Positions 16,576 to 24,661 of a stretch of 39,756 nucleotides of DNA are shown piece by piece. This DNA comes from Methanobacteriota archaeon (GTDB lineage Archaea; Thermoplasmatota; Thermoplasmata; RBG-16-68-12), in assembly GCA_005878955.1 (NCBI GenBank), contig VBMI01000094.1:1-39756 (forward strand), in the 5' to 3' direction. The position numbers and the translations under genes were made by a program. The number at the start of each line of letters is the position of its first letter. Position 1 is the stretch's first letter. The notes beneath the pieces were generated by a model. It had not been told where the DNA came from and did no database searches. It was given only the letters and a program-made list of their open reading frames with translations.

Positions 16576-17179
16576 GCTCCGCACCCAGCTCCCGCCGCTC
16601 CGCGACCCCCCGGGGATCCACCTCCGAGAAGATCTCGGCGCGGAACGTGTACACGCGGGTCGCATCGTCGAGCCAGGCGTCCGGGAGGAGGCCCGCCTTC
16701 ATGCATGCCTCGGACAGGAACTCCTCGGCGCCCCACCCCCACTCCACGGCGACCTGGGGGAGGAGGAGCCCGCGCGCGGGCCCCTGCGCGACGACGAGCC
16801 CGTCCCGGCCGACCGAGATCGCGCGCGGGTAGTCCTTCGGCCGGCGCACGTCGAGGAGGTCGGGCTTCGTGAGGAGGGAGACCTCGAGGAGGACGCGGTC
16901 CACCTCGTCCTTCTGGAGCGGCGGGAACCTCGGGTCCTCGCAGGCCCCCTCCGCCGCCTTCACGAGGGCCTTGATCAGGGGGAAGAACGGGGAGGGGTAG
17001 CCGATGCAGCCGCGCAGGTGGCCCTCCGGGAACGTGTTCAGGGTCACGAAGGCGCCCGCCTTCTCGTTGAACCGCTCGGGCACCTTGACCGTCGGGAACG
17101 GGCGCGCCTGGACGTACGCGTCCACGGCCCGCCGCGCGATCTGCACCGCGAGCCGGCCGTCTTCGTCCGAGTACGCCAT
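16562..17179 (-). CDS. AMMECR1 domain protein
   Basis: This roughly 205-residue protein belongs to the AMMECR1 family conserved across archaea and eukaryotes. The diagnostic LRGCIG motif is present, along with AFVTLNTF upstream, the SPFFPLIKAL helix, the EVDRVLLEVSLLTKP segment and the GLLLPQVAVEWGWGAEEFLS signature. The molecular function is unknown; the fold has two subdomains and a conserved Cys in the LRGCIG loop. TATA CGTTTAAGG at 17204-17210 is spaced for a leaderless start at ATG 17177-17179; a GTG nine bases upstream (17188) is an alternative. It overlaps pyrC by 14 bases, so the two are probably co-translated, although no biochemical link is known to me. Confidence 0.9.
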   Translation of the reverse strand: MAYSDEDGRLAVQIARRAVDAYVQARPFPTVKVPERFNEKAGAFVTLNTFPEGHLRGCIGYPSPFFPLIKALVKAAEGACEDPRFPPLQKDEVDRVLLEVSLLTKPDLLDVRRPKDYPRAISVGRDGLVVAQGPARGLLLPQVAVEWGWGAEEFLSEACMKAGLLPDAWLDDATRVYTFRAEIFSEVDPRGVAERRELGAEHARH

Positions 17180-17203
17180 CGCGTCCACAAACCGCGGGGC
17201 TTC

Positions 17204-17210
17204 CTTAAAC
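17204..17210 (-). promoter_or_regulatory. TATA box of the AMMECR1-pyrC operon
   Basis: GTTTAAG on the minus strand is centred about 27 bases before ATG 17179 and supports that start over the upstream GTG. Confidence 0.55.
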
Positions 17211-17270
17211 GTTCCCGGGAGGGAATCGCGCGGGCGACTCGATGCCGGGCGCGGACGGCGGCGGGAAACC

Positions 17271-17278
17271 TATTTATC
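17271..17278 (+). promoter_or_regulatory. TATA box of the CBS-domain gene
   Basis: TATTTATC predicts transcription from about 17301, a few bases ahead of ATG 17310. Confidence 0.6.
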
Positions 17279-17309
17279 GCGAGGGGCCCCTTTCGACGTC
17301 GGCGATGGG

Positions 17310-17840
17310 ATGAGAGCGCGGGTCCCCGTCATGGAGATCATGTCCCGGACGCCCGTCACGGTGTCCCCCGACGACACGGTGGACCGCGCCGCCGCGACGA
17401 TGCGGACCCGCGACATCGGGAGCCTGATCGTCGTCGAGGGCGGAAAGCCTTCGGGGATCGTGACGGAGCGGGACATCGTCACGAAGGTCGCCGCCTCGAA
17501 CCTCGTCCCAAGCACGATCAAGGTGCGCGACATCATGTCCGCCCCCGTCGTGGCGATCCATTCCCAGGAGGAGGTCGCGGAGGCGGCGCGGGTGATGTCG
17601 GACCGGAAGATCCGCCGCCTCGCGGTCGTCGACGACGGCAAGCTCATCGGCGTGATCACGGAGAACGACATCGTCCGGATCTGGCCCCACCTGATCGAGG
17701 TCACCCGGGAGTATGCGCGTCTCGGGCTCGACGAGGACGTGCGGGGGATTGAGGGCCACTGCGAGGCGTGCGGCGTCTACTCGACGAGCCTCGTGCTCGA
17801 CAAGAAGCTCCTCGTCTGCCCCGATTGTCGGGGCGGGTGA
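17310..17840 (+). CDS. Tandem CBS-domain protein with C-terminal zinc ribbon
   Basis: This 176-residue cytoplasmic protein has a CBS pair at about 8-60 (IMSRTPVTVSPDDTV, GIVTERDIVTKV) and about 72-128 (IMSAPVVAIHSQEEV, GVITENDIVRIW). A Cys4 zinc ribbon follows at about 149-173 with CEAC and CPDC knuckles. CBS pairs bind adenine nucleotides such as AMP, ATP or SAM and act as energy-state sensors. The zinc ribbon may bind nucleic acid or a protein partner; this fusion recurs in archaea. I used ATG 17310 because it starts just after the TATA-defined transcription start; the frame is open further upstream but lies before the promoter. The V4R gene downstream has its own TATA box. Confidence 0.86.
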   Translation: MRARVPVMEIMSRTPVTVSPDDTVDRAAATMRTRDIGSLIVVEGGKPSGIVTERDIVTKVAASNLVPSTIKVRDIMSAPVVAIHSQEEVAEAARVMSDRKIRRLAVVDDGKLIGVITENDIVRIWPHLIEVTREYARLGLDEDVRGIEGHCEACGVYSTSLVLDKKLLVCPDCRGG

Positions 17841-17871
17841 GCCCGCCGCAGCCCAATAATTATTCAGGTAG

Positions 17872-17879
17872 TTTTATAG
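17872..17879 (+). promoter_or_regulatory. TATA box of the V4R-roadblock operon
   Basis: TTTTATAG is centred about 27 bases before GTG 17904 (leaderless). Just upstream is the A/T palindrome AATAATTATT at 17855-17864. Confidence 0.6.
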
Positions 17880-17903
17880 TCCGGCCCCAGGTTCGGAGAC
17901 CGG

Positions 17904-18308
17904 GTGCCCCGCTTCGTCCGGATTTCTCAGAGCGAGTTCGTGTCCGTCCGGAAGCTGTACGAGAGCGTGATGTCGTACGCGTGCCACGGTCTGTTCTTCC
18001 GGGAGGGCGTCACCCTGGCGGACGAGATCGTGACCGAGGTCGAGAGGGACGAGGACGTCCTGCAGGGCGCCCGCAAGGTCCTGATCTCCCGGGGGTGGGT
18101 CGAGGACGTCTCGTTCACCTCGGGCGGCGCCCGGGTGCGGGGGTCCGTCGAGGCCTTGGCGGGCGGCGAGGGCGAGACGTGCCATCGCCTCCGCGGGATC
18201 CTGTCCCGCCTCACGGAGATCGCGAGGAAGGAGCGCTCCCGGCTCGCGGAGGTGGAGTGCGTGAGTTCCGGGGCAAAGGAGTGCGTGTTCACCGAGGAGG
18301 GTAGCTGA
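17904..18308 (+). CDS. V4R-like ligand-sensing domain protein
   Basis: This 134-residue protein has an alpha/beta layout and a C-terminal AEVECVSSGAKECVF segment that fits the V4R (4-vinyl reductase-like) signature of two Cys in a C-x-x-x-G-x-x-x-C-x-F pattern. V4R domains bind small hydrophobic ligands or act in bacteriochlorophyll reduction and vesicle-tethering (TRAPP/Bet3-like) contexts. Here it is short and stand-alone, so a sensory role is likeliest. The GTG start is leaderless by promoter spacing. Its TGA shares one base with the ATG of the roadblock gene (TGATG), so the two are translationally coupled and probably act together. The fold call is moderate because only the C-terminal motif is clear. 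Confidence 0.65.
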   Translation: MPRFVRISQSEFVSVRKLYESVMSYACHGLFFREGVTLADEIVTEVERDEDVLQGARKVLISRGWVEDVSFTSGGARVRGSVEALAGGEGETCHRLRGILSRLTEIARKERSRLAEVECVSSGAKECVFTEEGS

Positions 18309-18661
18309 TGCCACTGGACAGGATGCTGAAGGAACTTCGCGACCGGTGCGGCTCCCAGGCCGCCGCGGTCGTGAGCCGGGACGGACTCGTGATCGCGGCA
18401 GACATGCCGGAGAACATCTCGCGGGAGACGTTCGCGATCATGTGCGCGACGATCCTGGGGGCCGGGATGACCGCCGCCACGGAGCTGCGCGTCTCCTCCC
18501 CCACCCACATCGTCCTGACCTCGAAGGAGACCCGGATCCACATCCTCGAGACGGGCCCGCGCGCCCTGATCGTCCTCGTCGTCCCGCCGGGCCGGAGCGA
18601 CGCGGAGATCGCGGCGGCTGTGACGCCGGTGATGGAGGAGGTCCGGCGCGAGATCGGGTAG
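18308..18661 (+). CDS. Roadblock/LC7 domain protein
   Basis: This 117-residue protein matches the roadblock/LC7 fold throughout its length. It has an N-terminal helix (LDRMLKELRDRCG), the AAAVVSRDGLVIAADMP strand-turn-strand, the long central helix with FAIMCATILGAGMTAATEL, and the C-terminal LIVLVVPPGRSDAEIAAA segment. These proteins dimerise and regulate small GTPases or scaffold signalling complexes. No small GTPase gene lies in the window. It overlaps the V4R-like gene by one base, and the pair resembles the sensor-plus-roadblock modules common in archaea. The next gene, a membrane winged-helix regulator, has its own promoter but might be a signalling partner. Confidence 0.88.
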   Translation: MPLDRMLKELRDRCGSQAAAVVSRDGLVIAADMPENISRETFAIMCATILGAGMTAATELRVSSPTHIVLTSKETRIHILETGPRALIVLVVPPGRSDAEIAAAVTPVMEEVRREIG

Positions 18662-18718
18662 GCCGTGCTATTTTCTGGCAAACCCCTAAATACGGCACAA
18701 ACCGTTCTACCAAACGAC

Positions 18719-18726
18719 CTATATAC
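18719..18726 (+). promoter_or_regulatory. TATA box(es) of the membrane regulator gene
   Basis: CTATATAC at 18719-18726 predicts a start near 18748. A second candidate, CTAAATAC at 18686-18693, lies 33 bases upstream. Confidence 0.55.
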
Positions 18727-18744
18727 GCCAGGTCCCGTTTCCGG

Positions 18745-19749
18745 ATGGGGAGCAGACCGCCGATGAGGGCCGCGTGGCTCGCGTTATTCGGCATACTGGC
18801 GATCGCCTGCGCCGCCGCCGCACTGTCGACGGCGGCCCGGGCCGACCCGCCCTCGATGGACGGGGGAGGCGACCCGCAGGTCGTCCTGCTCGCGGACATC
18901 CGGTCGGACTTCAACGTCATGGAGGCGGGCTCGACCCTCCCGATGCGCGTGGTCGTCGTGGAACAGCACGGCGTGCCCGTCCCCGGGGCTGTAGTGGAGC
19001 TCTCGGGGGCCGGCGTGACGTTCTCCCCTGCGATGGGGACGACGGACGCGGACGGCGTCTTCCGGTTCCGCCTCACCGCAAGCCCGACCCTGGCGACGGC
19101 GAAGACGACGATCACGGCGACGGTCACGATGCCCGGCGCGATGACCGGGACGGACCGCTTCGACCTCACGGTCGCGCGATCGCCACCGCCGGTCCAGATC
19201 GTGCCCCAGAGGGAGGCCGCGACGGTCGGCCTCGGGGCGATCCTCGCCGCGGCGCTCCTAAGCACGGAGATCGGCCGGTACGGGGCGTTCAAGGCCCTCG
19301 TGTTCCCGCTGTACTCGCGCCTCAAGAAGGAGGAGGTGCTGGATCACTTCGTCCGCGGGCAGATCTACGGGTACATCGTCTCCCACCCGGGCCAGCACTA
19401 CAACTCGATGCGGCAGGACCTGAAGGTGACGAACGGCACGCTGTCCCATCACCTCCGGACCCTCGAGATGATGGGGTTCATCAAGTCCCACCGGGACGGC
19501 GTGTTCAAGCGCTTCTATCCCGTCGAGGTGTCCGTGCCCCAGGACCGGGGCGTGAAGCTGAGCGACCTCCAGGCGAGCATCCTCGAGATGATCCGGCCCG
19601 GGTCCGGCCCGACGCAGGCGGACATCGCGGGGCGGCTGGCCGTCACCCAGCAGACCGTCTCGTACAACCTCCGGACCCTCAGCCGCGAGGGGGCGATCCG
19701 GATGGAGAAGGACGGGCGGAACACACGGTACTATCCCCCCGCCGCGTGA
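18745..19749 (+). CDS. Membrane-anchored regulator: Ig-like ectodomain plus two winged helices
   Basis: This 334-residue protein has an N-terminal signal or anchor (about 9-30) and an extracellular bacterial-Ig-like domain at about 50-150 (VPVPGAVVELSGAGVTF, TTDADGVFRFRLTAS). A membrane helix follows at about 165-183 (VGLGAILAAALLSTEI). The cytoplasmic part carries two winged-helix domains, about 200-262 (SHPGQHYNSMRQDLKVTNGTLSHHLRTLE) and about 275-330 (GPTQADIAGRLAVTQQTVSYNLRTL). It could pass a surface signal directly to DNA without a kinase, an architecture known from Thermoplasmatota. ATG 18745 coincides with the TATA-predicted start; ATG 18763 is an alternative. It sits directly before the membrane-AAA operon, which makes it a candidate regulator of that operon (inference). 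Confidence 0.85.
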   Translation: MGSRPPMRAAWLALFGILAIACAAAALSTAARADPPSMDGGGDPQVVLLADIRSDFNVMEAGSTLPMRVVVVEQHGVPVPGAVVELSGAGVTFSPAMGTTDADGVFRFRLTASPTLATAKTTITATVTMPGAMTGTDRFDLTVARSPPPVQIVPQREAATVGLGAILAAALLSTEIGRYGAFKALVFPLYSRLKKEEVLDHFVRGQIYGYIVSHPGQHYNSMRQDLKVTNGTLSHHLRTLEMMGFIKSHRDGVFKRFYPVEVSVPQDRGVKLSDLQASILEMIRPGSGPTQADIAGRLAVTQQTVSYNLRTLSREGAIRMEKDGRNTRYYPPAA

Positions 19750-19772
19750 GCGCGGGGCGGCCGGCGGCCTTG

Positions 19773-19780
19773 GTTTTATG
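19773..19780 (+). promoter_or_regulatory. TATA box of the membrane-AAA operon
   Basis: GTTTTATG predicts transcription from about 19802 and so supports GTG 19817 as the first start. The ATG at 19778 lies inside the box and cannot be used. Confidence 0.6.
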
Positions 19781-19816
19781 CCCCGCGGGCGCTATCATCT
19801 CCAGAAGGTCTCGTCC

Positions 19817-21073
19817 GTGAGGTCCCCGCGCCTCCTGTACATCGCGCTCGGCCTCGCTCTGGCTGGGGTGTTCGTGCTCCAGGCCTCGGGGGAGGCCGTC
19901 GCGACGCGGACGATCACGTATCCGTTCATCGCGGGCTCGTTCGTGATCCCGATGGACGCGCAGCAGACGGACGTTCTCCATGCGTTCGGGCTGATCCACG
20001 TGATCCTCCGGCAGGGCGTCCCCGTGTACCGGGTCCTGACCCCTCCCGCGGTCCTGTTGAAGGTCGATCCGCTCGCGCCGCCGTCTGCGTTCGACGGGGG
20101 CCCCGTCCTCGTGTGGGGGACGTACCGCGACGAGTTCCTCGCGGCGGCCGCCCAGTTCCCCACGGTCTCATACGCCCGCCTCGCGGAGGTGCAGGTGCTG
20201 GACCACGTCCTGCCGATCAAGCGGGCCACTACCGTGCTCATCCTGAAGGGGGGCTTCGACTGGGGTCGGACGCAGGACCTCCTGGACCAGCTCGCGATCC
20301 CGTACGACATTCGGAACACGACGGACGTCGTCGCCGACCCCTCGATCCTGTTCGGGTACGCGCTCGTCGTGGACGACTGCGACGGGTGGAACGGGGTGTA
20401 CCCTGGGGACGCCGTGGCGGACGCGTTCCGCGCCTTCGTCGGCGCCGGCGGCCACGTGATCTTCACGGACATCGCGCTGGAGGACATGGAGGTCCTCTTC
20501 CCCGGACACGTGTCCCTGTTCAACGCCCGGAAGGGCACGTTCAACGCGACCGTCCACACGTTCGGCGACGCGCCCTCCCAGTACTTCGGGCCCACGACGA
20601 TTTCCGTGTACACGGAGATCGACGGGATCGTGATGGGCGCCCCGTTCGCGGAGGGGGTGAACGTCCTGGTCGACGTGCCGAAGTACCCGGCGGGGTTCCT
20701 CACGACCGCGTACCGGGCCCTTGCCGCATACTACCCGTATGGGAACGGTACGGTCGAGGGGATCGCGTATCACCCCTACGAGCAGACGGGCGCCGGCCAC
20801 TCGTTCTCGTCCGTCCTGTACGGGAACACGTTCGTGTCCGCGGTCCCCTTCCTCCCGCCCGCGCCTCCACCGGTGCCCGTCGCCCTCGGCCTCCCGACAC
20901 CGCCGCCCGCGCCCCCGGTGCCGCCGCCTCCCCCGCCACCTCCGAGCTTGCCCGTCGTGAACCTCGCGTACGCGGGCTACCTGTTCTCGGGCTTCGCCGG
21001 GGTCGGGGTCACGGACGCGGTCCGGAACCGCCTGAGGCTCCGCACTCGGGAGAAGATCGCCGTGAGGGTGTGA
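19817..21073 (+). CDS. Secreted or membrane-anchored protein with amidotransferase-like fold and Pro-rich stalk
   Basis: This 418-residue protein starts with a clear signal peptide (RLLYIALGLALAGVFVLQA). Residues about 130-240 alternate strands and helices (TTVLILKGGFDWGRTQDLL, GYALVVDDCDGWNG, FVGAGGHVIFTDIALEDM), like the class-I amidotransferase-type fold seen in DUF4350/GldG-type proteins; no catalytic Cys is evident. A proline-rich stalk at about 345-380 leads to a hydrophobic segment (LAYAGYLFSGFAGVGV) and a basic tail, which suggests a C-terminal anchor. GTG 19817 is chosen by signal-peptide quality and promoter position. It is the first gene of a tight operon, one base from the next start, that includes a membrane-bound AAA+ protein. 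Function is unknown. Confidence 0.72.
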   Translation: MRSPRLLYIALGLALAGVFVLQASGEAVATRTITYPFIAGSFVIPMDAQQTDVLHAFGLIHVILRQGVPVYRVLTPPAVLLKVDPLAPPSAFDGGPVLVWGTYRDEFLAAAAQFPTVSYARLAEVQVLDHVLPIKRATTVLILKGGFDWGRTQDLLDQLAIPYDIRNTTDVVADPSILFGYALVVDDCDGWNGVYPGDAVADAFRAFVGAGGHVIFTDIALEDMEVLFPGHVSLFNARKGTFNATVHTFGDAPSQYFGPTTISVYTEIDGIVMGAPFAEGVNVLVDVPKYPAGFLTTAYRALAAYYPYGNGTVEGIAYHPYEQTGAGHSFSSVLYGNTFVSAVPFLPPAPPPVPVALGLPTPPPAPPVPPPPPPPPSLPVVNLAYAGYLFSGFAGVGVTDAVRNRLRLRTREKIAVRV

Positions 21074-21074
21074 G

Positions 21075-21959
21075 ATGCGCCTCGCCATCGCCCTCCTGGC
21101 GTGTCTGGCCCTCGTGGCGACCGTCGTGTCCGTCGCGTCCCCGCCCGCGCGCGCGACGTGGCCGTCCCCCGTCTTCGAGGAGAACCTCACCGTGGAGTGG
21201 AGCCCGCTCCGGCCCACGGCGCTCGATCGCGTCACGATCGTGATCCGGACGATCGCGCCGAACACGTTCATCAAAGGGGCGACCGTGTACCTCTCGATCA
21301 CGAGCCCGGAGAACGTGACGGACGGTCCGTTCCCGAACCCGATGGTGATCGGCAACCCGCCGACGCAGGCTACCTTCGGGGTCCGCGCGTATCCGAACGG
21401 CACCACGATGGGCTTCTACTTCGTCGCGTGGGACTACGACAACGATGTCGTGACGAGCCACGCGTACAGCTACCGCGTCGAGGGCGCGCCGGAGTTCGGC
21501 TGGAAGCATCCGACGTTCGAGGAGAACGTCGCGGTGACCGTGTTCCCGCCCATCCCCCAGCCGCACGACCCGGTCACGGTCTCGATCCGAAGCCGCGAGC
21601 CGGATGTCCGCATCGGCGGGGCGAACCTGTACCTGAAGTTCATCTACGGGACGGACCCGCCGCAGGCGGGCGGGTTCGTGATGGCGTACGTGAACACGAC
21701 GGACCTCAGCGCCACAATCCCAGGGTATCCGCCGGGGACCCAGGTCGTGTACTGGATCCTCGCGTGGGACAAGGACGTGGACACGATCGGCTCGCCGTTC
21801 TACGCGTACAACCTGTCCGTCGACAAGTACACTCGTCACGAGAACCTGCCGTTCCCGCCCGTGGAGACGGTCGTGGGGTACTCGTTCGGCCTCGCGATCC
21901 TCGTGCCCATTTCTGTGTACTTCGTGGACGCGAGACGGAGGCGGAGGTCGGGCCGATGA
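21075..21959 (+). CDS. Membrane-anchored protein with two duplicated extracellular beta-domains
   Basis: This 294-residue protein has a signal peptide at 1-27 and two homologous Ig-like domains at about 29-135 and 142-250. A membrane helix follows at about 265-284 and then a cytoplasmic tail, DARRRRRSGR. The repeats share P-x-FEEN, a P-x-x-P-x-x-x-D-x-VT-x-x-IR strand, a GA-x-x-YL strand and a W-D-x-D turn (VAWDYDNDVV and LAWDKDVDTI). The acidic turns could bind calcium. It would display both domains outside the cell with only a short tail inside. Its ATG is two bases after the previous stop, and its TGA overlaps the ATG of the AAA gene (ATGA), so stoichiometric co-expression is likely. Family not recognised. 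Confidence 0.78.
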   Translation: MRLAIALLACLALVATVVSVASPPARATWPSPVFEENLTVEWSPLRPTALDRVTIVIRTIAPNTFIKGATVYLSITSPENVTDGPFPNPMVIGNPPTQATFGVRAYPNGTTMGFYFVAWDYDNDVVTSHAYSYRVEGAPEFGWKHPTFEENVAVTVFPPIPQPHDPVTVSIRSREPDVRIGGANLYLKFIYGTDPPQAGGFVMAYVNTTDLSATIPGYPPGTQVVYWILAWDKDVDTIGSPFYAYNLSVDKYTRHENLPFPPVETVVGYSFGLAILVPISVYFVDARRRRRSGR

Positions 21960-24661
21960 CGGCCCTGGATACCGCGGTGCCGAAGCGCCGCCCGCGGATC
22001 GGCGCGACAATCTCGGACCGGGTCCGGGGCTTGGGCCTCAAGCTCCCCGCCCTCCAGGCGATCTGGGTGAAGGAACGCTCCCACCCCGTCCTCGTGAAGG
22101 GCGCGGCGTTCTTCGCCCTCGGGGCGACGGGCTTCGCGTGGATCCCGTTCTATCCGTGGTGGGCGATCCTGTTCTTCGCGTTCGTGATCGGGGCCCTCGC
22201 CCTCCGCTTCCCGCTGTTCTCGCTGATCTCCATGGGCGTCCTCGTGTCCGCCGCCGCAGCCGCCCAGATGGCGGAGTTCGGCCTCTTCTTCCTCGTCTTC
22301 ACCCTTGTGGTCTCGCTCGTCTCCCTGTTCGACTGGCGGTTCGGGTACCTCGTGTTCGGCTCCGTGTTCCTCTCCCTGCTCGGGGCCCCGTTCCTCCCGC
22401 CGCTCTTCGCCGCGGTCGTGTACAGCCGGTTCCTCGCGGTCGCGGCGATGGCGGCGTCGGCGACGTTCCTCTCCTTCCTCGTGACGTGTGGGAACGTGAC
22501 CGTCGCGGGCCTGTTCGTGGGCCCCCCGCACGGGACCAGTTTCATGGTGTTCGGGACCGCCCCGCGGCCGGACTGGACGCCGGGGGACCTCGGGGGCGCG
22601 CTCTCCTCGATCGGTCTCGCGAACCCGGACGTGATGTCGGGCCTGATCGCATCGAACTTCGGCGCGTCCCTGGTCCCGCTCCTGGAGGTCGCGCTGTGGT
22701 GCGGGGCGACGTTCCTCGTCGCCGAGCTCGCGCGGCGGAGGGACACCATCGAGAACTGGGTCCGGATGGCCCTCGCGGCGGGAGGGGCCCTCGCGGCGGG
22801 GTACGTCCTGTCGAGCCTCGCCCTGGGCGTCCCGATCCCGCTCGAGGCCGCGCCCGTCGTGCTCGGCGCCTTCGGGCTGATCGCGGGGACGACGGCGGGG
22901 GGTTTCCTGGGGAAGGAGGCGTTCCGGGAGTACTTCCTGGGCCAGACCGCGACGACCGTCGGCCGCCGGCTCGCGGACCTGCCCGAGGCCCGCTCGACGA
23001 AGTTCTCGCTCGTCGGGGGCCTCGCGGACGTGAAGGCGGACCTCCGGGAGTCGATCCTCGTCCCGCTCAAGAAGCCGGACGTCGCCGCCGCGTACGGGAT
23101 CGCCCCGCCGCGGGGGATCCTGCTCTTCGGCCCGCCGGGCTGCGGGAAGACCCTCCTGATGTCCGCCCTCGCCGGCGAGCTGAACGTCGAGATGTTCACC
23201 GTGAAGTGCTCGGACGTGATGTCGAAGTGGTACGGGGAGAGCGAGCAGAAGATCGAGCAGCTCTTCCGCACGGCGAAGGAGCGGCGCCCCGCGATCATCT
23301 TCTTCGACGACATCGACGCGATCGCGAAGTCCCGCGACCTGTACGCGGGGGACGACGTCACCCCGCGGCTCCTCGGGATGATCCTCTCCGAGATCGACGG
23401 CCTCGACAAGAGCCCCGGGCTGATCATGGTCGGGACGACGAACAAGCCCGAGCTCCTCGACTCCGCCCTCCTGAGGCCGGGCCGGTTCGACAAGATCATC
23501 TACGTCCCGCCCCCCTCGAAGGCGGAGCGGCTGGAGATCCTGGACGTCCACCTGCGGGGCCGGCCCGCCACGGGGGACGTGGACCTCGCGGGCGTGGCGG
23601 ACCGCACGGACCGGTTCTCCGGCGCGGACCTCGCGAACCTCGTGACGGAGGCTGCGGTCCTAGCGATGAAGCGGTCCCTCTCGAGCGGCGAGACGGAGCC
23701 GATCGACCGGCGGGACTTCCTGGAGGTCCTGCCGAAGGTCAAGCCGAGCATCAGCCTTGCCCAGGCGGAGGAGTACGCCCGCCTCCGGCTGATCTACGAG
23801 CGGAAGATGCACCACCTCGAGCGGGCGGCGGAGGAGGTCGGTTGGGCGGACGTGCGGGGCCTGGAGGACCTGAAAGCCTCCCTTCGGGCGACGATGGACC
23901 TCGTGTTCGCGAAGGGCGGGGCCCGGGCGGACTTCCGGCTGAAGGCGTCGAAGGGCGTGCTCCTGTTCGGCCCGCCGGGGTGCGGGAAGTCGTACCTGAT
24001 GAGGGCGGCGGCGAACGAGCTCGGGGTGCCGATCCAGGGGATCGAGGGGCCCTCCCTCCTCTCCGCGGGGCGCGATGGCGGCGCCCACGTCAAGGAGATC
24101 TTCTACATCGCCCGGGAGAACGCGCCGTCCGTGGTGCTGTTCGACGACATCGACCTCGTCGCCTCTGTCCAGGATCGGAGCCCGGACGCGCGGAACCTGC
24201 TCTCCCAGTTTCTGGCCCAGCTCGACTCGATCGGGGAGGCGGAGCGCGTCCTCGTCGTGGCGACGACGAACCGACCCCACGTCCTCGACCCCTCCCTCCT
24301 CCGGCCCGGGAGGTTCGACACGATGTTCTACGTCGCACCCCCCGATGCGGATGTGCGGCTCGTCCTCGTCGAGTCCGCGTTGCGTGGCGTCCCGACGGCG
24401 GGCGTGGACCGCGCCCTCCTCGCGGGGCTCTGCCACAAAGCCGAGGGATTCTCGAGCGCGGACGTCCTCGCCGCCGTGGACGAGGCGAAGCTCCTCGCGA
24501 TCCGTGAGGCCGCGGGGGCGATCCGCCCGGCGCACCTCGAGGCGGCGTTCGGCCGCGTGCGGCCCTCGGTGACCCCGGAGTCCCTGGGGTGGTCCCGCGA
24601 GTTCATCCGGGCGCACAACGTGCGGCTCCCGATCGAGCGGCCGCGGGAGGCGGGGCCGTGA
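21956..24661 (+). CDS. Polytopic membrane protein with two Cdc48-like AAA+ ATPase domains
   Basis: This 901-residue protein has about eight to ten membrane helices in residues 45-320. Two classical AAA+ domains follow, in Cdc48/VAT order but with no Cdc48 N-domain and no protease. D1 has Walker A GPPGCGKT (Lys398), pore loop KWYGES (424-429), Walker B IIFFDDID (Asp451, Asp452) and LLRPGRFDK carrying the arginine fingers. D2 has GPPGCGKS (Lys678), Walker B VVLFDDID (Asp730, Asp731) and LLRPGRFDT, but GRDGG where the aromatic pore loop should be. Both rings have Asp at the usual catalytic Glu of Walker B. It probably forms a membrane-tethered hexamer that pulls on or extracts proteins. The start overlaps the previous stop, and GTG of the next gene overlaps its TGA. 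Confidence 0.92.
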   Translation: MTALDTAVPKRRPRIGATISDRVRGLGLKLPALQAIWVKERSHPVLVKGAAFFALGATGFAWIPFYPWWAILFFAFVIGALALRFPLFSLISMGVLVSAAAAAQMAEFGLFFLVFTLVVSLVSLFDWRFGYLVFGSVFLSLLGAPFLPPLFAAVVYSRFLAVAAMAASATFLSFLVTCGNVTVAGLFVGPPHGTSFMVFGTAPRPDWTPGDLGGALSSIGLANPDVMSGLIASNFGASLVPLLEVALWCGATFLVAELARRRDTIENWVRMALAAGGALAAGYVLSSLALGVPIPLEAAPVVLGAFGLIAGTTAGGFLGKEAFREYFLGQTATTVGRRLADLPEARSTKFSLVGGLADVKADLRESILVPLKKPDVAAAYGIAPPRGILLFGPPGCGKTLLMSALAGELNVEMFTVKCSDVMSKWYGESEQKIEQLFRTAKERRPAIIFFDDIDAIAKSRDLYAGDDVTPRLLGMILSEIDGLDKSPGLIMVGTTNKPELLDSALLRPGRFDKIIYVPPPSKAERLEILDVHLRGRPATGDVDLAGVADRTDRFSGADLANLVTEAAVLAMKRSLSSGETEPIDRRDFLEVLPKVKPSISLAQAEEYARLRLIYERKMHHLERAAEEVGWADVRGLEDLKASLRATMDLVFAKGGARADFRLKASKGVLLFGPPGCGKSYLMRAAANELGVPIQGIEGPSLLSAGRDGGAHVKEIFYIARENAPSVVLFDDIDLVASVQDRSPDARNLLSQFLAQLDSIGEAERVLVVATTNRPHVLDPSLLRPGRFDTMFYVAPPDADVRLVLVESALRGVPTAGVDRALLAGLCHKAEGFSSADVLAAVDEAKLLAIREAAGAIRPAHLEAAFGRVRPSVTPESLGWSREFIRAHNVRLPIERPREAGP

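Noticed and set aside
19778-19816. ATG 19778 as start of the first AAA-operon gene
   Set aside because: The ATG lies inside the TATA box; GTG 19817 gives a normal signal peptide downstream of the predicted transcription start.
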